64,000 nt of DNA from Novosphingobium resinovorum (GCF_027922145.1 NZ_BSFC01000008.1:1-64000), one strand, 5' to 3'; shown: positions 19,064 through 28,627, counted from the first letter of the stretch. Notes: generated from the sequence alone by a model not told the origin. Program-made: numbers and translations.

Positions 19064-19140
19064 CGTCATTGCGAGCGCAGCGAAGCAATCCAGGGCGGCC
19101 TTGAACTGCCCTGGATTGCTTCGCTGCGCTCGCAATGACG
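19064..19140. repeat. REP hairpin, perfect 33-bp inverted repeat
   Basis: The left arm 19064-19096 is the exact reverse complement of 19108-19140, with an 11-nt loop. It is near-identical to the element at 21175-21250, and its outer part matches the short copy at 6515. It lies between convergent genes (tetR and merR) and can act as a two-way terminator. Together with the 21175 copy it brackets the merR/xylM-like pair. Confidence 0.92.
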
Positions 19141-19179
19141 AAAGACGGGGACGACGAAAGACGGGGACGACAAAGAGGT

Positions 19180-19923
19180 TCAGCCCTTCGCGCGAGGCGC
19201 GCGGGGCAGCTTCTTCACCTTGATCCCGGCGCCATCGCGGGTGCGCTCGCCGATCATGCGCAGGAACGCGCGCTGGCGCAGGATGCCGAAGAAATCGAGC
19301 ATCGAGGGCAGCGCCACTTCCAGCATCGCCGCAGCCTCATCCTCGCCCATCTGGCCTTCGACCTGTTCGAGGAACAGCTTCGCCTCGTTCGCCGCGACGA
19401 ATTCGGACGCCTTGACGTAGTAGTCGAGGATGTCGGGCGGGAAGCCGTGCTCCTCGTCGAAGCCGACGCTGCGCATGCGGCTCCAGATGTTAAGCAGTTC
19501 GGCATCGGTGATGCTGATCATCGGGCCGTCCTCGCCCTCGGCCAGTTCGATGATCTCCAGCTTCGCCAGCGCGCGGGCATCGCCCGGCGCCTTGGGGTTC
19601 TGTTCCGCGAGCGTCGCCAGCGACAGGTAGCCCTTGCGCACGCCGACGCGGCCGGACACCAGTTCCTCCAGATGGCCGAGCGCGTTGGCACCGATCTGCG
19701 TCGACCCGTTCTGCCCGCTGAGCGCCGCCTTGATCTGCGGCAGGGTCATGCGCGAATCCTGCTGCAGCTTGCGCACCGCGAGAATCGCGCGGACGTGCTC
19801 CTCGCCGTAATCGGCCACGTTGCGCGCCGGACGGTGCGGATCGGGGAGCAGCCCGGCACGGAACAGCACGCGGATGGTTTCGCGGTTCACACCGGTACGG
19901 GCTTCCAGATCACGCATTTTCAT
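19180..19923 (-). CDS. MerR-family transcriptional regulator
   Basis: 247 aa. The N-terminal MerR winged HTH ([27 protein letters not shown]) and [10 protein letters not shown], then [16 protein letters not shown], are typical. The C-terminal part is a long, unassigned effector domain rather than a short metal-binding tail, so it probably senses an organic ligand. It is divergent from the XylM-like gene at 20050. A 19-nt dyad TGCGT-N9-ACGCA lies between the two genes, and matching dyads occur at the other two xyl-type promoters, so this protein may be the regulator of the whole set (inference). Confidence 0.85.
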   Translation of the reverse strand: MKMRDLEARTGVNRETIRVLFRAGLLPDPHRPARNVADYGEEHVRAILAVRKLQQDSRMTLPQIKAALSGQNGSTQIGANALGHLEELVSGRVGVRKGYLSLATLAEQNPKAPGDARALAKLEIIELAEGEDGPMISITDAELLNIWSRMRSVGFDEEHGFPPDILDYYVKASEFVAANEAKLFLEQVEGQMGEDEAAAMLEVALPSMLDFFGILRQRAFLRMIGERTRDGAGIKVKKLPRAPRAKG

Positions 19924-19984
19924 GGGCCTTCCATACGCATTCCAAGCGGGAATGTCTTGGCCGACCGAGATGCAATTTCACGGA

Positions 19985-20012
19985 TTGCCATAACGCATTT
20001 TTTGCGTATAGA
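19985..20012 (+). promoter_or_regulatory. Possible sigma70-type promoter of the XylM-like gene
   Basis: TTGCCA (19985-19990) and TATAGA (20007-20012) are separated by 16 nt, with the latter overlapping the 20003-20021 dyad. This is a prediction from consensus only. Confidence 0.3.
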
Positions 20013-20021
20013 TATAACGCA
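20003..20021. promoter_or_regulatory. Operator-like dyad TGCGT-N9-ACGCA (site 1)
   Basis: A 19-nt palindrome in the merR/xylM divergent region, extended by one more pair to TTGCGT...ACGCAA. The same arrangement is found at 28658-28676, and with one mismatch at 40890-40908. A third ACGCA unit at 19993-19997 forms a second, opposite-polarity repeat with 20003-20007. Confidence 0.6.
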
Positions 20022-20049
20022 ATTATTGAGCATTCCTGTGGAGAGGAAC

Positions 20050-21165
20050 ATGGACTACTCGCGCTACTATCTGGGCGTGCTGTTGCAGGTGGCGGTGATC
20101 GCCAGTTTCATCGTCGGCGGGCCGTGGGTCTGGGTCGGCATCGCCAGCCTGCCCGCGTTCGGCCTTGTCGACAGCGTGCTGCCCAACGACTTTCGCGCCC
20201 GCCGCATCCGGCATGAAGGGCTGGTCGAGATCCCCGTGTGGCTCTGCGCGCTGCTGGGTCCGGTGATCTACCTTGCCGCCGCTTACTGGGCCGCACGCAA
20301 TCCCGGCGCGAGCGGGTGGGAATATGCGGGCGTCATCGCCTCGTGCGCGTGGCTTAGCGTGATCCCGCTGGTCCCCGCAACGCACGAACTGTACCACCAG
20401 CGCGGCAAGCTGCGCCGCCTCGTCGGGCGCTACTGCCAGGTCTGCTACCTCGACGCCACGCGCGAGATCGCGCACGTGGTGGGCCACCACATCCACGTCG
20501 CCACCACGCTCGACGGCGACACCGCGCCGCGCGGCACCAGCCTCTACGCCTTCACCCCGCGCGCGGTGGTGGAGAGCACGAAGGAAGCGTGGCGCTCGGA
20601 AAGCGACAATCTGGAGAAGATGGGCAAGGGCCGCTGGTCGATCGGCCACCGGGTATACCGCGCGGCGCTGGTGCTGCTGGCGTTCCACGCGATCCTGTTC
20701 GCGATCGGCGGCTGGCGCGCAAACGCCGTGGCGCTGGCCGGGATGATCGGCGCGCGGTTCTGGATCGAGAGCTTCAACTACTTCCAGCACTACGGTCTTA
20801 TCCGGATTCCCGGCACCCAGATCGACCGCCGCCATGTGTGGAACCATCTGAAGCCGATCTCGCGCGTGATGGGCTTCGAGATCACCAACCACGCCGATCA
20901 CCACACCAACAGCTTCGCGGCGTTCTACGAACTGGTGCCCGATCGGCAGTGGATCCCGATGCCGAGCGTGTTCGTGTGCTTCTTCTCGGCGCTGATCCCG
21001 CCCTTGTGGCACCACAAGGTCATCATGCCCGCGCTGCGCCGCTGGGACAACGAGATGGCCTCTCCCGCCGAGCGCGAACTGGCACGCGAACAGAACCGCC
21101 GTGCCGGATGGCCCGACTGGTTCGAGGACAAGCCCGTGGCCGAAGGACAGATGGCGGCGGCGTAA
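20050..21165 (+). CDS. xylM: XylM-like membrane di-iron hydroxylase (xylene/alkane monooxygenase family), copy 1
   Basis: 371 aa, nearly the length of XylM (369). Four or more membrane helices and the histidine boxes of the AlkB/XylM family are present: HELYH (His112, His116), AHVVGHH (His142, His146, His147), NYFQHYGL (His247) and NHADHH (His281, His284, His285). The C-terminal MPSVFVCF...IPPLW and [16 protein letters not shown] stretches match XylM rather than AlkB. The enzyme should hydroxylate a methyl or similar group in the inner membrane, with electrons from an XylA-type reductase. ATG 20050 follows GAGAGGAA. The second copy at 27373 is highly similar and has the same length. Confidence 0.88.
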   Translation: MDYSRYYLGVLLQVAVIASFIVGGPWVWVGIASLPAFGLVDSVLPNDFRARRIRHEGLVEIPVWLCALLGPVIYLAAAYWAARNPGASGWEYAGVIASCAWLSVIPLVPATHELYHQRGKLRRLVGRYCQVCYLDATREIAHVVGHHIHVATTLDGDTAPRGTSLYAFTPRAVVESTKEAWRSESDNLEKMGKGRWSIGHRVYRAALVLLAFHAILFAIGGWRANAVALAGMIGARFWIESFNYFQHYGLIRIPGTQIDRRHVWNHLKPISRVMGFEITNHADHHTNSFAAFYELVPDRQWIPMPSVFVCFFSALIPPLWHHKVIMPALRRWDNEMASPAERELAREQNRRAGWPDWFEDKPVAEGQMAAA

Positions 21166-21174
21166 GGCCCCCTT

Positions 21175-21250
21175 CGTCATTGCGAGCGCAGCGAAGCAAT
21201 TCAGGGCCGCGTAAACCGCCCTGGATTGCTTCGCTGCGCTCGCAATGACG
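21175..21250. repeat. REP hairpin, 33-bp inverted repeat with one wobble
   Basis: Arms 21175-21207 and 21218-21250 match except at one position (T for C, a G-U pair in RNA). The sequence is the same as the 19064 copy apart from the loop and this base. It sits between the convergent XylM-like and phosphatase genes. Confidence 0.92.
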
Positions 21251-21289
21251 AGGGAGGTGGCCTTTGAGTGGCAGCCTCGCCGCTCCGGA

Positions 21290-22102
21290 TCAGGCCTGCA
21301 ATCGCTGCCCGATCCGGTCCATGGCTCCCGATGGAAGCCCCGCCATCGCCTCAAGGTAGGCTGCGGGGCTTGCGCTGATCTCGCCGATCTTGGCGAGGCC
21401 GGCTTCCAGATACTCCGGCCGCACCGACATGGCTTCTTCCAGCACCCATTGCGAACCGCGAGCACGATCCTTGCCGAGCAGCGCGTCGAGCCCGGACTCG
21501 ATGCGCTCCGGTCCCATGGCGTTGGTCAGCAGGTAGTCGTGGAACACGTCGTCGCGGTGGACACCGAGCGCGATTTGCACCAGCGCGACCGCCAGCCCGG
21601 TGCGGTCCTTTCCGGCGAAACAGTGGATCAGGGTGGCGCCGTCGTCCTGGTCCAGCGCGGTCACCAGATGGCCCATGGATTCGCGAAAGCGCGGGCTGTC
21701 GGGCAGGATGCGGTAGATCCGTGTCATATGCGCGACGACTTCCTCGATCGTCGTCATCTTCAGGAACGCGGCGACGGCGTGGGGGATCGTTTCGTCATGG
21801 GCGGTCGCCCGGCGGATCGCACCGGCATAGCCGTCGAAGGCCCCGCCCCTTTCGAGCGTGCACTCCGAACCGGCGCGCAAGTCGATGATCGTCGCCACGC
21901 CGAGCGCGGACAGGATGCCCTCGAACCCCGCCCCCGCCGCTTCGAGCTGGCCCGAACGCAGCAGGCGCCCGGGCTTGAGCCGGGCGCCGGTGGCGGTGGC
22001 ATAGCCGCCGAAGTCACGCAGGTTGTGGACGGGCGAGCCCGCCGGAAACGCGCCCTGAAGAACCGGGGGGGTGCCGGTGGCCGGCTGGCTGTTCGATGTC
22101 AT
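21290..22102 (-). CDS. Tyrosine-protein phosphatase family protein
   Basis: 270 aa with the P-loop HCFAGKDRTG (Cys161 nucleophile, Arg167), a signature of the bacterial Tyr/lipid phosphatase family. The NLRDFGGY and RPGRLLRSGQL-like N-terminal blocks are also characteristic. Substrates may be phosphotyrosine, phosphoinositides or small phosphate esters. It is transcribed in the same direction as the kinase-like/helical/CrtC-like operon and starts about 95 bp after the kinase-like stop. A link with a phosphorylated intermediate is conceivable but only positional. ATG 22102 is used; a GTG directly precedes it. Confidence 0.85.
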   Translation of the reverse strand: MTSNSQPATGTPPVLQGAFPAGSPVHNLRDFGGYATATGARLKPGRLLRSGQLEAAGAGFEGILSALGVATIIDLRAGSECTLERGGAFDGYAGAIRRATAHDETIPHAVAAFLKMTTIEEVVAHMTRIYRILPDSPRFRESMGHLVTALDQDDGATLIHCFAGKDRTGLAVALVQIALGVHRDDVFHDYLLTNAMGPERIESGLDALLGKDRARGSQWVLEEAMSVRPEYLEAGLAKIGEISASPAAYLEAMAGLPSGAMDRIGQRLQA

Positions 22103-22196
22103 CACGCAAGAATCCCGTTGCTGGATTTCGAGGGGCCTTCTGGCAGCTTCGGCGCCTCGGGGTCAACGAAATGGTACATGGATTTACGATTTCCCG

Positions 22197-23327
22197 TCAG
22201 TGCCGCCCCTTCTCCAGCAGTGCGGTCAGGTGGCTCAGCACCACATGGGCGGAGGTCGCCAGCCAGCTGAGCAGTGCGTCCTGATGGTTGTTGCCGTCGC
22301 GCGCGGCGGTGAGGCAGCTGGAGAGGTCGATCACCGCGCATTTCCACGCGGCGAGCACGTCGTAGAAGAACAGCGCGGCCGGATCGACCGTGCGGCCCGA
22401 GGCATTTTCGTAGGCGGACAGGAATTCGTCCCGCCGGAACAGGCCCGATGTCATCGTCTCGCCATCGGCACCCCGGTTGGCAAAAATGGGCTGGAGATTC
22501 CAGGCGAGGTCCTCGTGGAAGTCGCCGACGTGCGCCAGTTCCCAGTCAAGGATGGCGGTGACTTCGCCGCCCGCAGGGTCGAACAGGTAATTGCCGGTGC
22601 GGTAGTCTCCGTGGACCAGCACCGGGTCGGTGCAAGCAGGCAGGTTCTCGCGCAGCCAGCATTCGGCCAGCGCCATGATCGGGAAGGCATCGACGACGTC
22701 ATCCGCCCAGACCTTGCCCCACCAGTTGACCTGCCGCAGCGCCATTTCGTGCGGGTCTCCGCCCGGCATCGCGAAGTCCGGCAGCGCGGCGGCGCGATAG
22801 TCGAAGCCATGGATGCACACGAGGTTGTCGATGAAGGCGGGCGCCAGCAGCGCGATCCAGTGCGCGTCGAAATCGGTGCGCAGACCCGATACGGAGGCGG
22901 CGGCCTGCGGCGGCTTGGCGACGCCGGGCACGAACGTCGTGACCAGCGCGGGCAGGCCGAAGGTGGCGCCGTCGATATCGGCATGGCGCACCTCGGGCAC
23001 CGGCACGACCCCATGCATCGCACGCAGCACCTGATCCTCGCGGCGGCGGCATGTCTCGATGAGGCCCTCCAGCGGGTCCATGCGCAGGACGAGGCGCTCG
23101 CCGCCGTGGTCGAACACGAACTGCTCCTTGGAAGCACCGCCCGCCATGCGCCGCAGGCCCGAGATGCTGCCGGGGCCGTACAGGCTTTCGAGCGAGGCGG
23201 TGACCTGCGCGATGCTGCGCGGGATATAGGGCCCGGTGAGGCGGCGGGCCTTCTTCTCCTCGAGGATGGCGAAGATGCGAGGTTCGATGGCCACGCAGGT
23301 ATCGGTGGTTTCGGCGGTCAGGATCAC
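22197..23327 (-). CDS. APH-fold kinase-like protein (GGASKEQF subtype)
   Basis: 376 aa. The nucleotide loop is MAGGASKEQFVFD (residues 61-73), the catalytic loop is HGDYRTGN (His239, Asp241), and the metal aspartate is Asp261 in ILDWELAHVGD. Near the C-terminus is the conserved NHQDALLSWLA block shared by the five members of this subtype. All kinase residues look intact. The GTG at 23327 overlaps the stop of the upstream small helical gene (GTGA), and the ATG-started extension reads through that gene in another frame. The acceptor is unknown; kinase domains of the related ACAD10/11 enzymes act on 4-hydroxyacyl-CoAs. Confidence 0.82.
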   Translation of the reverse strand: MILTAETTDTCVAIEPRIFAILEEKKARRLTGPYIPRSIAQVTASLESLYGPGSISGLRRMAGGASKEQFVFDHGGERLVLRMDPLEGLIETCRRREDQVLRAMHGVVPVPEVRHADIDGATFGLPALVTTFVPGVAKPPQAAASVSGLRTDFDAHWIALLAPAFIDNLVCIHGFDYRAAALPDFAMPGGDPHEMALRQVNWWGKVWADDVVDAFPIMALAECWLRENLPACTDPVLVHGDYRTGNYLFDPAGGEVTAILDWELAHVGDFHEDLAWNLQPIFANRGADGETMTSGLFRRDEFLSAYENASGRTVDPAALFFYDVLAAWKCAVIDLSSCLTAARDGNNHQDALLSWLATSAHVVLSHLTALLEKGRH

Positions 23328-23830
23328 CGGGCGGTCTCCATGGTCAGGTTCGCGATGCTGTGCAGTTCGGCGGGGTTGAGGTCGAAACCGCTGGCGGCGA
23401 ACCACGAACGATCGCGCAGCGACTGCCGCGTGCTGAAGGCAAGGACGGCATGGTGCAACGCCTCGCGAAAGGCGGGATCGCCATCCCTCGCGGCGGCGCG
23501 CACGAGGCTGTCGGTCGCGCGCATCACCGCCTTGTAGTGCGCTTCCGCCCCGCCGCCCGGCGCGCGCGCCTCGGCCAGATCGGCGGCGGCGGCGCGGGTG
23601 GCCGGGCCGCCGGAGGGCGCCAGCCCCTCCAGCGTCGCCTCGAGATCGGCAAGGCAGGTGCGCGCATAGCTTTCCGCCTTGCTCCACTGGATCGCCAGCA
23701 GGCGCAGGTGCCCGACGATCAGCGCCGCCTGCTCTGCGGCCAGGCTGTTGAGCGGATCGATCGCCGGGCGCACCACGTCCTCCATGGCGCGCACCATCGA
23801 GGCGATCCTGAGGTCGATGTCAGGCGTCAT
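23324..23830 (-). CDS. Small helical protein of unknown function (kinase-associated family)
   Basis: 168 aa, predicted all-helical, and not recognised as any named family. It starts with a helix containing SMVRAMEDVVRPAIDP followed by LAAEQAALIVGHLRLL, and ends with RDRSWFAASGFDLNPAEL. These two blocks recur in four other proteins of the window (30585, 33793, 35499, 52678), each directly coupled to a GGASKEQF-type kinase-like gene. No catalytic motif, membrane span or signal peptide is seen. Constant pairing suggests a partner or regulatory subunit of the kinase-like protein (inference). It overlaps both neighbours by 4 bp. Confidence 0.72.
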   Translation of the reverse strand: MTPDIDLRIASMVRAMEDVVRPAIDPLNSLAAEQAALIVGHLRLLAIQWSKAESYARTCLADLEATLEGLAPSGGPATRAAAADLAEARAPGGGAEAHYKAVMRATDSLVRAAARDGDPAFREALHHAVLAFSTRQSLRDRSWFAASGFDLNPAELHSIANLTMETAR

Positions 23831-24792
23831 GCCAGATCGCTGCGCAGGCGATTGAGCGGGAAGCCCTCAAGGTACGTGCCCACGCCGATCGCCCCGTCGC
23901 TGCGGTGCCAGCGCGCCATCGTGATCGGCGAGAGGTTGTTGCCGTAAGGCACCCACGGGTGATGGACCAGCACGGAGCCCGAGACGGTATGTTCGCGGTC
24001 GTCGCGATCGACGATCGTCATCTCCATCGTCGTGGGGAACAGCCCCGGCCGGTGCGTGCGGACCGAGCCCGCCTTGGCCCCGCGCACTTCGCCGCCCACC
24101 AGCGCATAGCCGTGCTTGAAGACGTGCTGCTGCCCCACCGGCGCGGTGCGATCGACCGAGAAGATGCCGTGGAGCGCCAGCCCATCGTCGAAATGGGCAT
24201 TGGCCCACAGGATCGGATGGAAGCCGTTCTCGGGACGCGGCCCCCAGCTGTGGTCCATGGTCGAGACGCAGTCGATCGCATGGGTCCGCCCGCCCAGCGA
24301 GAGCGAGCCCTTCATCCGCACCGTCATGTCGAAGTGCGCCGAATAGGCCGTCCCGAAGCCCGAGTTCGCCACCGCCGCCGCCGCGTCCGCCACGGCCATC
24401 GGGTCCATTGCGGGGTCGTGGATGTCGTAGGGCTCCATCAGCGCGGTGGCCTCGATGTGCAGCTTCACGCCGCCCGCATCGTAGTCGAGCACGTAGTCGC
24501 GGATCGAGGTGGCCTTGAACGACAGGCCGGTTTCCAGCCGGAAATCCTCGGCCCTATCCACCAGCGGGTTGTGGTTGATGAGGTCGATGTAGACCGCATC
24601 GTCGGCGCTGAACCCTGCCCGGTCGATGATCTCGATGTCGCTCACCGTCGCGCCCACTCCGGCGCGGTGGACGATGTAGATGAAGCCGAAGATGTTGGCC
24701 TCGGGAATGTAGAAGTTGAAGTATCCGGTCTCGGCCCAGTCGGCGCGGCTGACGTCGGGAAGGTGCAGGCGGGTGTCCGCATCGGTAATCAT
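23827..24792 (-). CDS. CrtC/AttH-like protein (DUF7064/7065 type)
   Basis: 321 aa. The motif STMDHSWGPRPEN stands near residues 180-192, and AMDPMAVAD is shared with the copy at 29601. The N-terminal part has FNFYIPEANIFGFIYIVHR, matching FPFSVPEACISGSIYVLSR in that copy, so the two form a subgroup. Its reaction is unknown. It is the first gene of a coupled trio with the helical protein and the kinase-like protein. The start at 24792 has an AAGGAGAGAG ribosome-binding site, and the TonB receptor gene ends only 12 bp upstream, so the receptor and this module are probably co-transcribed. Confidence 0.77.
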   Translation of the reverse strand: MITDADTRLHLPDVSRADWAETGYFNFYIPEANIFGFIYIVHRAGVGATVSDIEIIDRAGFSADDAVYIDLINHNPLVDRAEDFRLETGLSFKATSIRDYVLDYDAGGVKLHIEATALMEPYDIHDPAMDPMAVADAAAAVANSGFGTAYSAHFDMTVRMKGSLSLGGRTHAIDCVSTMDHSWGPRPENGFHPILWANAHFDDGLALHGIFSVDRTAPVGQQHVFKHGYALVGGEVRGAKAGSVRTHRPGLFPTTMEMTIVDRDDREHTVSGSVLVHHPWVPYGNNLSPITMARWHRSDGAIGVGTYLEGFPLNRLRSDLA

Positions 24793-24804
24793 GCGTCTCT
24801 CTCC

Positions 24805-27156
24805 TTAAAAACGGTAGCTGAAGGTGGCGCCGTAGGTCGCGGGGCGGCCGGTGTAGCGGACGTAGACGTCCTGGGTCTGGAACGCGCTGGTCCAGTAGTA
24901 CTTGTTGAAGACGTTGCGGCCCCATACCGAGAAGCGCCAGCTGTCGTCCGGCGCGTGCACACCGGCGCGCAGGTCGACCAGCGTATAGGCCCGGATTTCC
25001 AGCTGCGGGATGTCGCCGATGCTCGCGGTGGTGCGGCTGTTGTAGTTCGCCGAGGCCCCGACGAAGCCCTGCATCGAGGCCGTCAGCGGGAAATCATACC
25101 CCGCATCCGCCACCACCGACCACTTGGGCGAGAACGGGAAGCGCGCGCCCGAAAAGTCCGCCAGCTCGCCCGACTGGTTGAAGCCCGTGAACCGCGTGAT
25201 CTCGGTATCGAGATAGGTCCCCGCCACGTTCAGGTGCAGGCCGTCCGCAGGCTGGATCACCACTTCGAGTTCGGCGCCCTTCACCCGCGACTTGGGCACC
25301 TGCACCAGCGCGTCGAGCGGCCCGAATATCTGGTCGAGGATACGCCCGCGCAGCTGCTTGTCCTTGTAATCATAGTAGAACACCGCGCCGTTCAGCTGCA
25401 CCGCATGGTCGAACAGCGGTTGCTTGAAGCCCACTTCGTAAGCGGTGATCGATTCCTGCGCGACCGGCGCCAGTTCCTTGGCGGTGGCGGGCGCGACGGT
25501 CGGGAAGCTGCCTGCCTTGTAGCCCCGGCTGACGGTGGCGTAGATCAGCCCGCGATTGCCGGTCTTGTAATTGACGCCCGCCCGCCACGACAGGTTGTCC
25601 TCGTTCAGCTTGGCCTTGAGCGGGGTGATGAGCGGAAAGCCCTCGGCGGTCAGCGAATAGCACTGGCCCTCGGCGATCGGCACCACCGGCTGTCCGGGGC
25701 GGATCAGCGTTTGCAGGAATTCGAAGATCGGCGCGAAGCTCTCGTTGCCGCCCGGCCCCGGACCGACGAGCGCGCAGCTGGCGTTGTCGCGGCGGCTGTC
25801 GGTATAGCGCAGCCCCGCCTGCACCGTCAGGTTCGGGATCACCTCGTACTCGACATTGGCGAAAAGCGCCGCCGTCTTGATGAGGGAATCGTTGACCGGA
25901 GAGACGTTGCCGCCTTCCATCGGCCCGACGTAGTGCGTCGTCGCATCGGTGGCGTAATAGGTCGCGTGATCGCGCGTCTTGTCGCGCTGGTAATTGGCGC
26001 CGACGATCCAGCGCAGCCCCGCACTCGTGCCGGTCAGGCGCAGTTCCTGCGACAGCGAGGTGACTTTGCCGTCGGTCAGGATGTCGGCGATCTGCAGCGG
26101 CGTCGCGTCGTAGTCCTGGAAGGACTCGGTGCGATAGTGATTGTAGGCCGAGATCGAGGTGAGCGTGACCGTATCGCTCAGGTCGTAATCGACGCGCAGG
26201 CTCGCCTGGACGAAGCGGTCGTCGTGCTTCAGCGGGAACAGGTCGGTGGTCCAGTCGGCCGAGCGCGAGGTCAGCGGCTGCGGCGGCAGGGCGCGGATCG
26301 GCGCCTCGTTGGGATTGCCGGGCGCGCTGATGAAGGTCTCGGTGCGCTGCGGCGCCTGCGAGTCCGATTTGTCGAGCCAGCCGTTGACGTTGAGCGCCAC
26401 CTTCAGCGTATCGGTCGGCTGCCAGTCGAGCAGCAGGCGGGCCTGCGTCTCGCGCCGGTTGCCCAGTTCGTCGCCGCTGCTGCTGCTCTTCTGCCACGGC
26501 CCGCTGCGGATGGCGCGGGCCGAGAAGCGCGCCAGCAGGTTGGGCGTGATCGGCCCGCTGACGAAGCCTTGCGCATCGATCGTGTCGAAGCGCGAATAGC
26601 TGAGATCGGCGCCCGCCTGGAAATCCTGCGTCGGCTTGGCGGCCACGAAGTTGATCGCGCCGCCGGTGGTGTTCTGGCCGAACAGCGTGCCCTGCGGACC
26701 CTTGAGCACCTCGACCCGCGCCACGTCGAGCGCGGCAGCCTTGGTCATTGCGCTGAACGGCAGCGGCACTTCATCGGTATAGACCGCCACGGTCGGCGGC
26801 GTGGCGAGCGAGAACTCGACGAAGCCGATGCCGCGCAAGGTGTAGATAGGGGTGTTGAACGGCGACGGCTGCGCGGTCAGGCCCGGCACGATCTTGGCGA
26901 GGTCGGCGGTGCTGGAAATCCCCGCCTGAAGCAGTTGCTCGCCCGAGGCCGCGGTAATCGACAGCGGCACTTCGTTGATCGACTGCGAGCGCTTCTGCGC
27001 CGTCACGATGATCTCGGCGATGCCGGAAGACGTCGGCGGCGCGGTTTCGCTGGCCTGCGGCTCGGCAGTTTGCGCCCAGCCCGGCATCGGCGCAAGGGCG
27101 CTGGACGCAAGAAGAAGCCGGGCGAAACGCCCGTTGCACGCGAATGCTCTGTTCAT
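24805..27156 (-). CDS. TonB-dependent outer-membrane receptor
   Basis: 783 aa. The signal peptide is likely cleaved after ...MPGWAQ (about residue 29). A TonB-box-like IIVTAQKRSQSINEVPLS, plug elements YTLRGIGFVEFS and VEVLKGPQGTLFGQNTTGGAINF, and a barrel ending RPATYGATFSYRF follow. It belongs to the sphingomonad catabolic receptor group and is clearly distinct from the receptor at 9363. Twelve base pairs separate it from the CrtC-like/helical/kinase-like trio, which ties this receptor's substrate to that module. The ATG at 27156 follows GGGAGAA. Confidence 0.93.
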   Translation of the reverse strand: MNRAFACNGRFARLLLASSALAPMPGWAQTAEPQASETAPPTSSGIAEIIVTAQKRSQSINEVPLSITAASGEQLLQAGISSTADLAKIVPGLTAQPSPFNTPIYTLRGIGFVEFSLATPPTVAVYTDEVPLPFSAMTKAAALDVARVEVLKGPQGTLFGQNTTGGAINFVAAKPTQDFQAGADLSYSRFDTIDAQGFVSGPITPNLLARFSARAIRSGPWQKSSSSGDELGNRRETQARLLLDWQPTDTLKVALNVNGWLDKSDSQAPQRTETFISAPGNPNEAPIRALPPQPLTSRSADWTTDLFPLKHDDRFVQASLRVDYDLSDTVTLTSISAYNHYRTESFQDYDATPLQIADILTDGKVTSLSQELRLTGTSAGLRWIVGANYQRDKTRDHATYYATDATTHYVGPMEGGNVSPVNDSLIKTAALFANVEYEVIPNLTVQAGLRYTDSRRDNASCALVGPGPGGNESFAPIFEFLQTLIRPGQPVVPIAEGQCYSLTAEGFPLITPLKAKLNEDNLSWRAGVNYKTGNRGLIYATVSRGYKAGSFPTVAPATAKELAPVAQESITAYEVGFKQPLFDHAVQLNGAVFYYDYKDKQLRGRILDQIFGPLDALVQVPKSRVKGAELEVVIQPADGLHLNVAGTYLDTEITRFTGFNQSGELADFSGARFPFSPKWSVVADAGYDFPLTASMQGFVGASANYNSRTTASIGDIPQLEIRAYTLVDLRAGVHAPDDSWRFSVWGRNVFNKYYWTSAFQTQDVYVRYTGRPATYGATFSYRF

Positions 27157-27253
27157 GATGTTCTCCCAATACTTTGTTCTGGTTTTATTTTTACTTGGTA
27201 ATCAGAAGAGCGATTGATCCCTCTGCTTTCCGCCCGAACACCTCCCTCCAATC

Positions 27254-27331
27254 CCGCTCAGCCTGAGCCTGTCGAAGGCCCCGAAGCGCGGCGATAGGCT
27301 GCCTGTGCTTCGACAAGCTCAGCATGAGCGG
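27254..27331. repeat. REP-type imperfect inverted repeat (GAGCxTGTCGAAG class)
   Basis: Arms 27254-27280 and 27305-27331 pair with a few mismatches around the core CTGAGCYTGTCGAAG. It lies between the XylM-like gene at 27373 and the TonB receptor, both on the minus strand, and may end transcription of the former. It is a different class from the GTCATTGCGAGCG elements. Confidence 0.8.
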
Positions 27332-27372
27332 AAACAGGGGGGAGCCATGGGGCAGGATGGGGGGCGGATCGC

Positions 27373-28488
27373 TTAAGCCGTCAGCGCGGCTCCGGCCTTG
27401 TCGCCCTGCCCGTCGAACCAGTCGGGCCAGCCGGCGCGGCGGTTCTGTTCGCGGGCCAGTTCGCGTTCTTCGGGGCTGGCCAGTTCGTTGTCCCAGCGGC
27501 GCAGCGCGGGCTTGATGATGAGGTTGTGCCACAAGGGCGGGATCAGGGCCGAGAAGAAGCACACGAACACGCTCGGCATGCGGATCCACTGCCGGTCCGG
27601 GACCAGTTCGTGATAGGCCGCGAAACTGTTGGTGTGGTGATCGGCGTGGTTGGTGATCTCGAAGCCGATCAGGCGCGAGAGCGGGCGCAAGTGGTTCCAC
27701 ACATGGCGCCGCGCGATCGGGCCGTCCTCCAGCCGGACCAGGCCGTAGTGCTGGAAGTAGTTGAAGCTCTCGATCCAGAAGCGCGCGACGATCATGCCCG
27801 CCAGCGCCACCGCATTGGCGCGCCACCCGCCGACCGCGAAGAGGATCGCCTGGAAGATCGCCTGCGCCAGCAGCGCCTTGTAGAGCCGGTGGCCGATCGA
27901 CCAGCGCCCCTTGCCCTGTGCGGCAAGGCCGTCGCTCTCGGTCGTCAGCGCCTCGATCGTGCTGGAAAGCACGGCGCGCACGGTGAAGCCGTAAAGCGAT
28001 GTGCCGCGCGGCGCGGTATCGCCGTCCTTCACGGTCGCGACATGGATATGGTGCCCCACGACATGCGCGATCTCGCGCGTGCAGTCGAGGTAGCAGACTT
28101 GCGCATAGCGGCCGACGAAACGGCGCAGCTTGCCGCGCTGGTGGTAAAGCTCGTGGCTGGACGGCACCAGCGGCACCACCGAAAGCCAGCCGAGTGAAAG
28201 AATGACACCGATGTACTGACCCGCGGTGGCATCGGGTGCGCGGACCACCCAGAAGGCGGCGGCTACGTAGAGCCCCGGAGCCAGGAATGTCGCCAGCCAC
28301 ACAGGCAGATCGGCCGCGAAACCGCGCTTCATCCGGCGCGCGGAAAGATCGTCCGGCAGAATGCTGTCTAATAGAGCGAGGGCCGGCAGGGACGCAATTC
28401 CCGTCCAGACCCAATACCCTCCCAACGCGAATCCGGCATATGTACATAGCTGGACGAGCGCCGCTACATAGTAGCGAATACTGGACAT
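27373..28488 (-). CDS. xylM: XylM-like membrane di-iron hydroxylase, copy 2
   Basis: 371 aa and highly similar over its whole length to the copy at 20050. All histidine boxes are present ([26 protein letters not shown]), and the C-terminal [18 protein letters not shown] is even closer to XylM. The first 100 residues, which hold the leading membrane helices, are the most divergent part and could tune substrate range. It is divergent from the SDR at 28771 over a 282-bp region holding two dyads. The adjacent SDR could oxidise the alcohol it forms, as CymB does in p-cymene degradation (inference). Confidence 0.88.
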   Translation of the reverse strand: MSSIRYYVAALVQLCTYAGFALGGYWVWTGIASLPALALLDSILPDDLSARRMKRGFAADLPVWLATFLAPGLYVAAAFWVVRAPDATAGQYIGVILSLGWLSVVPLVPSSHELYHQRGKLRRFVGRYAQVCYLDCTREIAHVVGHHIHVATVKDGDTAPRGTSLYGFTVRAVLSSTIEALTTESDGLAAQGKGRWSIGHRLYKALLAQAIFQAILFAVGGWRANAVALAGMIVARFWIESFNYFQHYGLVRLEDGPIARRHVWNHLRPLSRLIGFEITNHADHHTNSFAAYHELVPDRQWIRMPSVFVCFFSALIPPLWHNLIIKPALRRWDNELASPEERELAREQNRRAGWPDWFDGQGDKAGAALTA

Positions 28489-28613
28489 GTTCCTCTCCTA
28501 CATTTCATAGGATTTATTTTTATATTTTGTGTCTGGTATTTCTTACGCGGAGCATGCCGGGTTTCGGCGCGGGGACATTTCCCCTGTGGGCCATCGGCGT
28601 CGCTGTAGTGGAA

Positions 28614-28627
28614 TGTATTACATTACA
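28614..28627. promoter_or_regulatory. Dyad TGTATTACATTACA in xylM/SDR intergenic region
   Basis: A 14-nt near-palindrome resembling TGTAATACGTTACA at 38145-38158. A wider repeat, CTGTAGTG (28603-28610) and CATTACAG (28621-28628), overlaps it. It could bind a TetR-type protein, perhaps the one encoded at 37273. The link is inference. Confidence 0.35.

Noticed and set aside
19064..21250. CRISPR-like pair of repeats
   Set aside because: There are only two long palindromic copies 2 kb apart with genes between them. They are REP hairpins, not a repeat-spacer array.
21290..24792. Phosphatase plus kinase-like genes as a phospho-signalling or antibiotic-resistance unit
   Set aside because: The kinase-like proteins are of the metabolic ACAD10/11-like type and are embedded in catabolic operons. 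There is no sensor, toxin or resistance context.
23905..27201. 1098-codon plus-strand open frame
   Set aside because: It is a shadow of the CrtC-like and TonB receptor genes on the other strand; it has no motif and runs through two real genes.
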